Origin: Rheum nobile
Taxonomy: Eukaryota > Streptophyta > Magnoliopsida > Caryophyllales > Polygonaceae
Length of the DNA: 64,000 nucleotides
Assembly: GCA_027886185.1 (NCBI GenBank)
Contig: WOAB01000142.1
Span: 62,001-126,000, forward strand
Reading direction: 5' to 3'
Below are positions 51,710 to 63,359 of the stretch, one piece after another. The position numbers and the translations under genes were made by a program. Under the pieces are notes generated by a model that ran no database searches, was not told where the DNA came from, and saw nothing but the letters and a program-made list of their open reading frames with translations. How positions within the stretch are numbered: position 1 is the first letter of the stretch; every line of letters starts with the position of its first letter.

Positions 51710-54068
51710 TGTAACACTCCCAAAACTTAACCCTTTAGGAAAGGTATTACCGCCAGTGACCCCAGTGTTCCTTACCGAGATCACCCAAGGCTTTACCATT
51801 TAAATACGATTTAAGAGATACAAATGATGCATAATGATCAAAGCATTCAATCCAAAACATAACATTGTCAATGAAACATGAGTTACGGGATTACAACCCA
51901 ATCCCGAATAGGTCAACACAGAGTTTAAACCAAATACAGCGGAAGTCTCATAAAACACATTACAACCAAAGTCATTGTCCAAAAGATCTCAACCTGATAA
52001 AAGAAATAACTAAAACATTTGAAAACCACCGTTGACTCCATAATCGTTCTAGTCTTCACTACACTCTTCCTGATGTGCCGAAACGGACGAACGACACCAA
52101 CCATGATGATGCAGATAACAAAAATACAGCGGGTTAGTCTACTGAATAGACTAGCAAGGGTACAAAGCAGAATGGTTCGAAGCAGTCGTATTAGGTTAGA
52201 CTCATCGCTTCTCGAATAATAATCGATGACGATAGTCAACCATCACACTCCTACTGGAATAAACAAGAGGTATGCACAAGAGAAGACTCTGGAAGACTGA
52301 ATCTTCACAGAGATCGACTCGAAAAGAGACTCCAAGAGATTGAGTCTTACGGAAATATGACAAGTCTGGAACTATACAAAATCATATAACAGACGATTTA
52401 AAACTGACTGAGATGCTTCAGTCAACGACCAACCTCACCGCCTTTCAACGAATCCAGATCAGAAAGAAGACGTACTACATTCAAGTCAATACGAGTTTTC
52501 CTAGCGGCACTATTACCTAGCTGCCCTACTCGCTGAGCGTTCATTAATTATGTGCGTCAAGGTAGCACTTATCTGATTATGTTTCAAAAACACACATCAC
52601 ATTATAGACTTTTACATGTATACCCCATCATTGGGACGACACATCTTAGTATACGTTTCGTCGAGAGTGACGTACACCGGAAGGTTTGTGACACCAGCTA
52701 AGTGTCATGTCTCTACACACTTGTGAAAGAGATCGATCATGATCTTAGAATAGTACCAGATGGAGACGAGCCACCCCGATACCAGATTATAAAGAAACGA
52801 CCGGACGAAGTCCGAGTACGTTCCTAACTACAGTGCTAACTAAACAGTTACAGCACAATAACAGTTACAGGATAAATCCACATAAAGGCCCGAAAGGCGA
52901 TCACAGATAATAGCGTTGTTCTAACAGATATACAACCTATTATATGATTTCTAAAACAGTTTACCAAAACCGTTTCCAGACAAACAGAGTATTCATTCCA
53001 AATTAATTACTCAGATAAAATACTGATAATTAATGTAAATATGGAACGAATGAGCAAGAGCGAACCGCCACTTGTCTTAATCCGCAGAATAGTCTAACGA
53101 CGACAACTGGATTCCGGGCTCGACACGGGTATAGCTCCGACAGCACAACAACCTTCGAGTCGACCCATAAAAGGAACCCTGAGTTAGATCCGACATAACA
53201 ACAGTACGAATCTAAACACGGCGAAAGAACACGAAAGGAAAGACGCCACGACGACAACCAACCAAGCCAAAGCCACAAAGGCATTCTGGGCACTGGCGGC
53301 GGTCGCTGTTCTTGGCGGCGGTCGCCGCATTCATCATGGCGGGCGCCGTGAAGAACACGGCGGTCCCCGTGAAGAACAAGGACGACTGAAACGAGAGAAA
53401 TCTCACCAAAACGATGCACGTTCTGACCCCTTTTCACCTTGCTTGGGTTCTGACCTCCAAAGGCAACCAAAAAGGCTTTAAAAAGGGCTGCTGGAAACAC
53501 CACCAAACGACACCGACGAGAGCTTGCAAACTCCGGCGAAACACAACTCCGACGACACGAAAATTTGGCAGAGGTTCGGTGTTTGGGATGGCTCAAATCT
53601 CTCCCCCAACACTTCCTTTTATAGCCAAAGCATCTGGAGCACGAAAAATGGGCCTACGAAGCTAGTTCGGCGCTCGCCAGAAATCACGCCGGCGACCAAC
53701 GGGCAAGGACTGCCGGACAACGACGGTGGAAATTACGGCGGTCGCCGCAGCCTGGCACACCAGCTGTCTCCTCGAGCATTGGGACGGCGGGCGCCGTGAC
53801 TGTACGGCGGTCGCCGTGACAAGCTTTTCCCGCCCGTTCAGCTTCGAACGAACATGATGTTAAACCGGGATACAAATTATCGTACGCGAACGACAATTAA
53901 AATCCAAGGCATGTTGTCTGTATATTATTTCACTGAGAAAAATATTACAGATACAGAGCACATTACAGAATGTCTCAAACTCTCTGTATTAAATCCGACG
54001 TACACAACGGGTACTCGGGAAAATTCCAAAATTCCCAAAATAACCTTACAAAAATACGGGGTATCACA
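51710..54068 (-). repeat. 3' LTR of the chromovirus
   Basis: 2,359 bp, TGTAACAC to GTATCACA. CGGCG-type palindromes lie at 53297-53373 and 53724-53820. Confidence 0.9.
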
Positions 54069-54081
54069 TCTCCTCCCCCTT
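54069..54081 (-). other. Polypurine tract of the chromovirus
   Basis: AAGGGGGAGGAGA on the minus strand, abutting the 3' LTR. Confidence 0.75.
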
Positions 54082-54104
54082 AAAAGAAGTTTCGACCCCG
54101 AAAC

Positions 54105-57100
54105 TTAGGTCGACAATAACTCGGGAAAATGCCTGAGCATATCTGACTCGGTTTCCCACGTCTCCCAAGTAACTTCTTCGGTCCCTGACTTGGACCACAG
54201 CACTCGTACCAACGGCACGATCTTGTTACGCAAATGCTTCTCCCGATGCTCCAAAATGCGCACGGGCAACTCTTCATAAGTACCATTAGCTTGAATCTCG
54301 ATGTCCTCATAACTAAGCACATGAGACTCATCTGGTACATACTTTCTGAGTAAAGATACGTGGAACACGTTATGCACCGAGTGAGCTGATGGCGGCAACG
54401 CCAAGCGGTATGCTAGAGATCCCACTCTATCCAGAATCTCGAATGGTCCCACATAGCGAGGGTTAAGCTTCCCACGCTTACCAAATCTGAAAACTCATTT
54501 GGACGGCGATACCTTGACAAAAACCTTGTCACCGACCTCGAACTCGATAGTCCTGCGCTTCCGATCTGCGTAGGACTTCTGTCGACTCTGAGCGGTCAAC
54601 ATCCTTTGTCTGATCAAGGCAATGTCTGAAGCCGTCCTTTCGACCAACTCTGGTCCAAGCAGAATTTTGTCGGCATTATCATCCCAACAAATTGGAGATC
54701 TGCATCTGCGACCATACAAAGCTTCAAACGGAGCCATCTTGATTGTAGCATGCCAGCTATTGTTGTACGTGAACTCAATCGGACTCAAGCTGTCCTCCCA
54801 GCTAGTCGGACAATCGAGCACACAAGCTCTAAGCATATCCTCCAGGGTCTGGATGGTCCTTTCAGACTGGCCATCTGTCTGAGGATGAAACGTGGTGTTG
54901 AACCTCAACTCGGTTCCCATAGCCTTATGAAGTTCCTTCCAGAACCTTGACATGAAACGGCCATCTCGGTCCGATACAATGGTCTTAGGAATGCCATGTA
55001 AGCGGACAATCTCCTTCTGGTAAACTTCGGCTAACTTCTGGGTTTCCCATGTGGTCTTGATGGCTATGAAATGAGCACTCTTCGTAAGCCTGTCCACAAT
55101 TACCCAGATAGCATCTCTCTGACTTCGAGTCTTGGGTAGCCCAGTGACGAAGTCCATGGAAATGTCCTCCCATTTCCATTCTGGTACGGGGAGAGGTAGT
55201 ATCTCACCACCTGGCCTGCGGTGTTCGATCTTGACCTTTTGGCAAGTTAAGCATCTTACCACAAAGTCTGCTACATCCCACTTCATGTTTGGCCACCAAA
55301 ACTTCTTCCTGAGATCCTTGTACATCTTGCTAGAACCAGGATGCACAGAATAAGCAGATGAATGAGCTTCTCTCATCACCAACTGACGAAGATCTTCTGT
55401 GTCAGGCACACAGATCCGATCCTAAAACCAAAGTGATCCATCATCCTGAACCACAAAACTGGGAGCTTTCCCATCCATCACTTCACTGCTTAACTTTACC
55501 AAGATGATGTCATCGACTTGCTTTTCTTTGATCTGATCCAGCAGTGTAGCCTGAATTTCCATCATACTCAAGTATCCTCTACGCTGGTCATACAAGACTT
55601 CAATGTCGCATGACGCTTGGTTTAGCTTGGTCTGAGCAGTAAGTAGGGCAACTACAGTCTCGTGCGTTGTCTTCCGGCTTAGTGCATCAGCTACTACATT
55701 AGCCTTGCCCGGATGATACAGCAACTCCATGTCGTAGTCTTTGAGTAACTCTAGCCAGCGGCGTTGTCTCATATTTAGCTCCTTTTGAGTAAATATATAC
55801 TTGAGACTTTTGTGGTCAGTGAAGACTTGGCATCTTATACCGTAGAGGTAATGCCTCTAAATCTTCAGCGCAAAGACAACCGCTGCTAGCTCAAGATCAT
55901 GTGTCGGATAGTTTTATTCGTACGTCTTGAGTTGCCTGGATGCATAAGCAATAACTCTGCCCCTTTGCATCAAAACACAACCAAGACCACACTTGGAAGC
56001 ATCACTATAGACCACATAATCGTCGTTCCCTTCTGGGAGTGCTAACACGGGTGCCGAGGTCAACCGTCGCTTGAACTCCTGGAAACTGGCCTCGCACTTG
56101 TCATTCCAGACAAACTTCTTGTGAACTTTGCGGAGTAGATTGGTCATAGGTAGAGCGATCTTTGAAAATCCTTCTACGAACCTTCTGTAATACCCGGCAA
56201 GTCCAAGAAAACTGCGCACCTCCTTTACGTTCTGGGGCTGTGTCCACTTAGCCACCGCTTCAATCTTTTGGGGATCAACCATAACCCCATTTTTATTGAT
56301 CACGTGGCCTAAGAAAGCCACTTCCTTTATCCAGAGTTCACACTTGGACAGTTTAGCATAAAGCTGATGTTGTCTAAGGATTGACAAGGCAATCCGTAGA
56401 TGTTCCTCGTGGACTTCTTCATTCGGAGAATAGATCAGAATGTCGTCGATGAAGACCACCACGAACTTATCCAAGTACTGGTGAAAACATCGGTTCATCA
56501 AATCCATAAAGACAGTTGGAGCATTTGTAAGCCCAAAAGGCATCACTACGAACTCGTAATGACCATATCTGGTCCTGAACGCAGTTCTAGGAATGTCATG
56601 TTCACGAATCCTGAGTTGATGATATCCAGATCTCAGGTCGATCTTGGAGAAAACCTTTGCTCCCTACAACTGGTCCAACAAGTCATCAATCCTAGGCAAA
56701 TGATACTTGTTCTTGATCGTCACCTTGTTCAACTCTCGGTAGTCGATACAAAGTCGGAACGATCTGTCCTTCTTTTTGACGAACAATACCGGAGCACCCC
56801 ACGGCGATGCGCTCGGCCTGACATAACCTTTGTCAAGAAGATCTTCAAGTTGATTTTTCAATTCTTGCATCTCAGTTGGAGCCATCTGATACGGTGATTT
56901 GGAAATCGGCGCCGTACCAGGCTCAAGATCAATTGAAAACTCTATGTCACGGTTCGGGGGTAATCCAGGAATTTCTTCCGGAAAGACATCCGAAAACTCC
57001 CTAACTACAGGAATATCAAGAACCTCAAGTCCATCCTTCGCAGGCGAATCCAAGTAGCAAAGGTACCCGACACATCCTTGTCGTAGTAGCTGAAACGCAG

Positions 57101-58826
57101 CCATCGCATTGATCAGCTTGCCGTTATCAGCGTCATTTCGACCTTTGAACTTGCACACGAACTGGCCCCCAGATGACACCGTCACCGTTCTTGAACTGAA
57201 GTCGATCACCGCCTTGTGACGCGTTAGCCAATCCATACCGAGGATAATGTCGTATGGAGCCATGGCTATACAGATTAGATCTGTCTCGAATTCCTTACCC
57301 TGAATGGTAATCGGAAAGTCGGACAGAGGCTTGGTCCCCACCAAACGTTCTCCATTAGGAAGATTAACGACGAAAGGGTCGCACGAATCGTTGCACACTA
57401 AGTCTAACTTGCTAACACAGCTATCCGAAATAAAGGAATGCGTAGCACCAGAATCAAATAGAATGCACACTGAAGTAGAGTGAAGGTATAAAGTACCTTG
57501 AGCAATTGGAGAATTGGGTCCATCTGCTTCACGCATCTCGTACAAGCGTTGTCCCTGACTTCCAGAAATAGCTAGGGCCTTTCCCCTGTTCTGAGCAGTC
57601 GTCTGGACCGAAGGGCTAGGAGTCTCGGCAGGCTTGAATCTAGGTCGGTTGCTCTGATGAACTGACCCTTGCTGCGACTCTACTCCCTTCTGCTTCCCTT
57701 GCTTGCAGAACTTCTGCAGATGACCGTCACGTCCACACCCAAAGCACGACCTCTTCTCCTTCTGACACTCATTGCTCTTGTGCCCAGCAGTACCACAGTT
57801 ATAACACTTAACTGAACTCATGGTCTGCCCTGACTGTTGAGTCGATCCTCCTTGCATCATCTCCGTCTTAGCTCGGCCAGACTTGGCAAAGTTAGACGGT
57901 GGCGCAGGGCGCTTAAAATCACCTCCCTGGTTCTGGTTCTGCATCGACTTATGTCGGTTGCGCCTCTTGGTCGACTCCTCTAGAGTTACCTCCAACTTAT
58001 AGGCACAATCAACATGCTGCTCCAAGGTAGAGCATGTGTGATGCACCATTAACGGCTTGATATTCGGGCTCATCCACTCGTGGAAGTACCAGATCTTTTG
58101 GGCCTCGCTGGTAATCTCGGCAGGGGCATACTGTAAAAGATGATTGAACTTAGATGCCAACTCGGTCACTTTCAGACCATCCGTATTTGGGTACAAGAAC
58201 TCTTTATGCTTCTCCTCTCTCATAGCACGAGAGAAAAAGCGATCAACCATCTTGGTCTTGAACATCGACCAAGTCAACACTGGGCTCTCAGCCAAACCTG
58301 TGCTCTCCCACCACTCGCTAGCCTCCTCCTTCAGCTGAAGAGAAGCGATATGGACCTTCTCGGTCTCAGTACACTCCACGTTCCGAAACAACCTCTCCAT
58401 ATGGGAGAACCAATGAGTCACTGCTACTGGCTCCCCTTTCCCGTTATAGCAGTCGGGCCTCATGGAAGTGATGGTCTTAAGAGCGCGACCATAGTTGTCT
58501 CTAGCCCTGACGGCAGTCTCCTGAATCATAGGGTTTCTGGGTTCCACAACATCAGGAACCGCTGGGTGAGTAGGCACTTCTTGCGCTTGAGGCGCACTGG
58601 GTCTCAATACATCTGCAATTGCCTGCATCACAATCCCGCGAATCGTCTCAACAGCTGCGGCGTCAAACAACGCTGGCGCTTGGGTCTGATCCTGACCTTC
58701 ACGCCTATGCTGGACGCGAGACTCTGACTCGTGTTCATTCCGAACACCTCTTCCCGCTGGCCTGGGATCTTGACTAGTCCCAGCACCGGCTCGAGTCGAG
58801 TTCCTCGTGCTTCTTGGGTTCACCAT
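54105..58826 (-). pseudogene. gag-pol: Chromovirus Gag-Pol with stop codons only
   Basis: One frame from ATG at 58826 to 54105 (about 1,574 codons), broken by five single stops (at about 56661, 55911, 55866, 55419 and 54495) and no frameshift. Order: Gag; two C-x2-C-x4-H-x4-C knuckles (CYNCGTAGHKSNEC and CFGCGRDGHLQKFC, about 57820-57710); protease with FDSGATHSFIS (about 57435); RT with CIDYRELN (about 56740) and a YxDD-type VFIDD (about 56460); RNase H; integrase with zinc finger and DDE motifs (about 55350-54800); and a chromodomain-like tail VTWETE type (about 54165). Each stop is one base away from the residue expected at a conserved site. Product would copy and integrate the element; this copy is inactive. 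Confidence 0.9.
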
Positions 58827-59102
58827 CTATTTACCAATCCAATTCCAAGCATTCAATACATTAATATTATGCAATATACCAACGTAAATAAATTACTCAT
58901 AATAGATCAACTTGGAATTTTATAGATGAACCTTCGAACTGTTACACCGGCTACACATAAGTCTATCATCCGAGCGCTAGGACAACAATTGCTCGAAGAT
59001 AAAGAAATTCTCAGAGTACTTGCCGCAATACTGAAATATTACACAAGGTACATACTGGAATACTAAGAAAGGAACTACTGCGATAGGCAACGCCAATTCT
59101 CA
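58827..59102. other. Spacer between extra ORF and gag
   Basis: 276 bp, AT-rich and non-coding. Nothing recognised. Confidence 0.5.
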
Positions 59103-60029
59103 TCAAGGCGTTCCAAAATGTCTCCCATAAGACTGGCTACTCGTGCAAGGTCTCTTCGGACTAGGCTCACCATCGAGCTCTGGCGATGGGTTTCGCACCC
59201 TGCTTGACCCTGAAGCACATGGTCCTATCTCAGTCATGGTAAAGTATGGGTCGTCCATGACTGGTCCGCCTATCCCAGCCCTCCTCTGAGTACTGGCGAT
59301 CAACTCATCCCACTGACGCTGCTGTTCTACAGAGATTTCCTCGCTCTGGCGGAGGATCTCCTGTAGCTCGGATTCCGACCTCCATCTTCTTGGAGTAGGG
59401 ATAGGCTGAGATTCCCTGACACTTCTCCTAATACCGTACTCGGTATACAGTGCCTCCCAATCAGCTTCTGGCATGGGTGCATACTCTGGCACTGGTGGCA
59501 ACTCTGTACCGGGCTCCTGATTCTGCCCTCCAAGGTCTAACTCCAGGTCCTCCTCTGGATCATCCTCTATGGGATCCTCATCCTCGGGATCATCCTCGAT
59601 GGGATCCTCATCCTCGGGATCATCCTCGATGGGATCCTCATCCTCGGAATCATCCTCAATCATATCCTCGTCCTCGACAGGATCTAGCTCAAGCATCTCC
59701 TCTTCCTCCTCCTCGTACTCGATCTCCTCTGGAATTGGTCCCCACAGAAAGTCGTCTTGGTAAACCCCTTGTTCATACCTTGACAACTCATCTTCCTGCT
59801 CCCCTTCATGTACTTCCTCCACCCTTGGTGGCGACACAAGTGCAGGCCCAGGGACCATAGCATCCCTAGCTACAAGGACAACCGACTCGGGGAGAACGTG
59901 CTTGACGTCTTCGGGCGGGCTACTCGGGCCTCCAACCTCGAAACATCGTTGAGGTAACGGAAAATCTAGCCTCGGCTGGTCCGACTTGGCATCTTCCGAC
60001 CCCCTACCAATAGAAAAGCAGACACCCAT
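59103..60029 (-). CDS. Extra ORF upstream of chromovirus gag
   Basis: A clean 308-residue frame on the same strand as gag, placed between the PBS and gag. The ATG at 60029 is chosen because it gives an N-terminus MGVCFSIG, a fit to the N-myristoylation rule (Gly2, Ser6) with a possible palmitoyl Cys4. The middle is very acidic with four DEDPIEDDPE-type repeats (about 59565-59650), then a region rich in Arg/Gln helices and a Ser/Pro tail. No known domain is recognised. Ordinary chromoviruses lack an ORF here; Ogre-type elements have one, but of another lineage. A role at membranes or as a Gag partner is speculation. It is open while gag-pol is broken five times. Confidence 0.6.
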   Translation of the reverse strand: MGVCFSIGRGSEDAKSDQPRLDFPLPQRCFEVGGPSSPPEDVKHVLPESVVLVARDAMVPGPALVSPPRVEEVHEGEQEDELSRYEQGVYQDDFLWGPIPEEIEYEEEEEEMLELDPVEDEDMIEDDSEDEDPIEDDPEDEDPIEDDPEDEDPIEDDPEEDLELDLGGQNQEPGTELPPVPEYAPMPEADWEALYTEYGIRRSVRESQPIPTPRRWRSESELQEILRQSEEISVEQQRQWDELIASTQRRAGIGGPVMDDPYFTMTEIGPCASGSSRVRNPSPELDGEPSPKRPCTSSQSYGRHFGTP

Positions 60030-60218
60030 CCTATCGAATAATAAGGAAGGAATTAGTCTTTCTAGACATAGAAGCAAGCTTACTACATCAGACTATAAAG
60101 AAGACACGACTATGAACGGTGTTTTAAATTCTTTTCAGTATGAAAATTGAGAGCCCTTTTAAAGCATTTCGAAAACGGATAAATGATATAAAAATCCCAA
60201 ACCCGTTTTAAAACCTTT

Positions 60219-60231
60219 GGCTCTGATACCA
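60219..60231 (-). other. Primer binding site, initiator tRNA-Met
   Basis: TGGTATCAGAGCC on the minus strand, 4 bp inside the 5' LTR. Same PBS class as the Cassandra element. Confidence 0.85.
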
Positions 60232-60235
60232 CAAC

Positions 60236-62594
60236 TGTAACACCCCCAAAACTTAACCATTTTGGAAAGGTATTACCGCCAGTGACCCCAGTGTTCCTTA
60301 CCGAGATCACCCAAGGCTTTACCATTTAAATACGATTTAAGAGATACAAATGATGCATAATGATCAAAGCATTCAATCCAAAACATAACATTGTCAAGGA
60401 AACATGAGTTACGGGATTACAACCCAATCCCGAATAGGTCAACACAGAGTTTAAACCAAATACAGCGAAAGTCTCATAAAACACATTACAACCAAAGCCA
60501 TTGTCCAAAAGATCTCAACCTGATAAAAGAAATAACTAAAACGTTTGAAAACCACCGTTAACTCCATAATCGTTCTAGTCTTCACTACACTCTTCCTGAT
60601 GTGCCGAAACGGACGGACGGCACCAACCATGACGATGCAGATAACAAAAATACAGCGGGTTAGTCTACTGAATAGACTAGCAAGGGTACAAAGCAGAATG
60701 GTTCGAAGCAGTCGTATTAGGTTAGACTCATCGCTTCTCGAATAATAATCGATGACGATAGTCAACCATCACACTCCTACTGGAATAAACAAGAGGTATG
60801 CACAAGAGAAGACTCTGGAAGACTGAATCTTCACAGAGATTGACTCGAAAAGAGACTCCAAGAGATTGAGTCTTACGGAAATATGACAAGTCTGGAACTA
60901 TACAAAATCATATAACAGACGATTTAAAACTGACTGAGATGCTTCAGTCAACGACCAACCTCACCGCCTTTCAGCGAATCCAGATCGGAAAGAAGACGTA
61001 CTACATTCAAGTCAATACGAGTTTTCCTAGCGGCACTATTACCTAGCTGCCCTACTCGCTGAGCGTTCATTAATTATGTGCGTCAAGGTAACACTTATCC
61101 GATTATGTTTCAAAAATACACATCACATTATAGACTTTTACATGTGTACCCCATCATTGGGACGACACATCTTAGTTTATACGTTTCGTCGAGAGTGACG
61201 TACACCGGAAGGTTTGTGACACCAGCTAAGTGTCCTGTCTCTACACACTTGTGAAAGAGATCGATCATGATCTTAGAATAGTACCAGATGGAGACGAGCC
61301 ACCCCGATACCAGTTTATAAAGAAACGACCGGACGAAGTCCGAGTACGTTCCTAACTACAGTGCTAACTAAACAGTTACAGCACAATAACAGTTACATGA
61401 TAAATCCACATAAAGGCCCGAAAGGCGATCACAGATAATAGCGTTGTTCTAACAGATATACAACCTATTATATGATTTCCAAAATAGTTTACCAAAACCG
61501 TTTCCAGACAAACAGAGTATTCATTCCAAATTAATTACTCAGATAAACTACTGATAATTAATGTAAATATGGAACGAATGAGCAAGAGCGAACCGCCACT
61601 TGCCTTAATCCGCAGAATAGTCTAACGACGACAACTGGATTCCGGGCTCGACACGGGTATAGCTCCGACAGCACAACAACCTTCGAGTCGACCCATAAAA
61701 GGAACCCTAAGTTAGATCCGACATAACAACAGTACGAATCTAAACACGGCGAAAGAACACGAAAGGAAAGACGTCACGACGACAACCAACCAAGCCAAAG
61801 CCACGAAGGCATTCTGGGCACTGGCGGCGGTCGCTGTTCTTGGCGGTGGTCGCCGCATTCATCACGGCGGGCGCCGTGAAGAACACGGACGACTGAAACG
61901 AGAGAAATCTCACCAAAACGATGCGCGTTTCGACCCCTTTTCGCCTTGCTTGGGTTCTGACCTCCAAAGGCAACCAAAAAGGCTTTAAAAAGGGCTGCTG
62001 GAAACACCACCAAACGACACCGACGAGAGCTTGCAAACTCCGGTGAAACACAACTCCGACGACACGAAAATTTGGCAGAGGTTCGGTGTTTGGGATGGCT
62101 CAAATCTCTCCCCCAACACCTCCTTTTATAGCCAAAGCATCTGGAGCACGAAAAATGGGCCTACGAAGCTAGTTCGGCGCTCGCCAGAAATCACGCCGGC
62201 GACCAACGGGCAAGGACTGCCGGACAACGACGGTGGCAATTACGGCGGGCGCCGTAATTTACGGCGGTCGCCGCGGCCTGGCACACCAGCTGTCTCCTCG
62301 AGCATTGGGACGGCGGGCGCCGTGACTGTACGGCGGTCGCCGTGACATGCTTTTCCCGCCCGTTCAGCTTCGAACGAACATGACGTTAAACTGGGATAAA
62401 AATTATCGTACGCGAACGACAATTAAAATCCAAGGCATGTTGTCTGTATATTATTTCACTGAGAAAAATATTACAGATACAGAGCACATTACAGAATGTC
62501 TCAAACTCTCTGTATTAAATCCGACGTACACAACGGGTACTCGGGAAAAATCCAAAATTCCCAAAATAACCTTACAAAAATACGGGGTGTCACA
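60236..62594 (-). repeat. 5' LTR of the chromovirus
   Basis: 2,359 bp, TGTAACAC to GTGTCACA. CGGCG-type palindromes at 61822-61880 and 62240-62345; the second cluster has one more unit than the partner LTR, while the first has one fewer. Confidence 0.9.
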
Positions 62595-62977
62595 ACATGT
62601 GCCGCCCACGTTCAAATTTTAAAAACCAATTATGGGCGGCAATATGTGCCGCCCACGTTCAAATTTTAAAAACCAATTATGGGCGGCAATATGTGTCGCC
62701 CACGTTCAAATTTTAAGCCCGGGTTCGAAAAAACCAATCTATTTTTATTTAAATAAATAAAAAAGATTCCTAAATCGGGTTCTCCCCAACAAAAAATCTG
62801 GGTGGCAATAGGTGCAGCCCAGACTCCGAAGCGATTTTTACGAAAACCCGGTTTGTCTGGGCTGCGCCTATTGCCGTCCAGAGTCAGACCGGTTTTTAGA
62901 AGGGTCTCCTGGGCGGCACCTGTGCCGCCCATGGTGGAGTGCGAGGTTACAAAAAAAGGAGTGCGCGGTTCCTCGCC
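62595..62977 (+). repeat. Right terminus of MULE B
   Basis: Two direct 55-bp repeats of GTGCCGCCCACGTTCAAATT with GGGCGGCAATATGTG (62600-62715), then GGGTGGCAATAGGTGCAGCCC and two further palindromes, and the terminal inverted repeat ending CTCGCC at 62977. Confidence 0.85.
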
Positions 62978-62986
62978 GAAGATCTT
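62978..62986. repeat. 9-bp TSD, right of MULE copy B
   Basis: GAAGATCTT, against AAAGATCTT at 41452-41460. Confidence 0.85.
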
Positions 62987-63060
62987 CAAGCCAAAATTAA
63001 CCGACTAAAAAGAGAAGTAAAAGCTTTGATAACCTTGCTCCCTTCCTTTCAAAATCTCTC
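62987..63060 (+). pseudogene. Pararetrovirus-like ORF fragment, third part
   Basis: Short Lys-rich coiled-coil frame that continues from 41321-41460 across MULE copy B, ending at a stop near 63100 after a low-complexity stretch. A coiled coil at the end of a structural ORF is seen in Caulimoviridae. Assigned by style and continuity only. Confidence 0.4.
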
Positions 63061-63359
63061 TCAAGTTTTCTTTTAAGTTTTTTCTTTCAAGAATTTTCCA
63101 AGAGTGTTTGTATCCTCAAAAAAAATTGCAATAAAGTAAGTTCATTTGGCAAAATCTTGTTTTCTTATTCATTTATTACATCAAACTTTCTACATCTTGT
63201 GTTATTGTTACTTATAAACATAATTTAGTTATCATATTATCATTCTATTATACAACCCGTTTAAGGAGATTATTTTGGGTGGTCCCGGTCGATGGTCCCG
63301 TGAAATATGCATGAACTATGCCTTACTTAATTTAAATAATCCTAGTATAAAATAGACTT
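63061..63359. other. Intergenic region of the pararetrovirus-like insert
   Basis: AT-rich with CT-rich stretches; an AATAAA at about 63131 could act in RNA 3' processing. No gene seen. Confidence 0.35.

Larger units (their letters stand above)
51710..62594 (-). mobile_element. Chromovirus (Ty3/gypsy, chromodomain type), decayed
   Basis: A minus-strand LTR element of 10,885 bp with two 2,359-bp LTRs (TGTAACAC..GTRTCACA), an initiator tRNA-Met PBS, a PPT, gag-pol with a chromodomain-like C-terminus, and an extra ORF before gag. TSD ATATG/ACATG (51705-51709 and 62595-62599), one mismatch. LTRs differ by scattered substitutions and small indels including palindrome copies. The motif set and long LTRs fit the Tekay/Del lineage. 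It lies in the right terminal palindrome region of MULE copy B. Confidence 0.9.
41461..62977 (+). mobile_element. MULE copy B (most complete cargo)
   Basis: Terminal inverted repeats GGCCGAAAAATCGCGCACTC and its partner at 62958-62977, with a 9-bp TSD (one mismatch). About 10.6 kb of its own sequence plus a 10.9-kb chromovirus inserted at 51710. Cargo in order: transposase-OTU (+, one early stop), PB1-like (-, open), zf-GRF (+, open), two foldbacks, PMD (-, one stop). GGGCGGCAC-type palindromes mark the two ends and two internal promoter regions. It shares all cargo order with copy A where copy A is not deleted. Confidence 0.92.

Noticed and set aside
52019..52219. A conserved small ORF in both chromovirus LTRs (also 60545-60745)
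   Set aside because: Conserved only because LTRs are duplicates; no coding signature.
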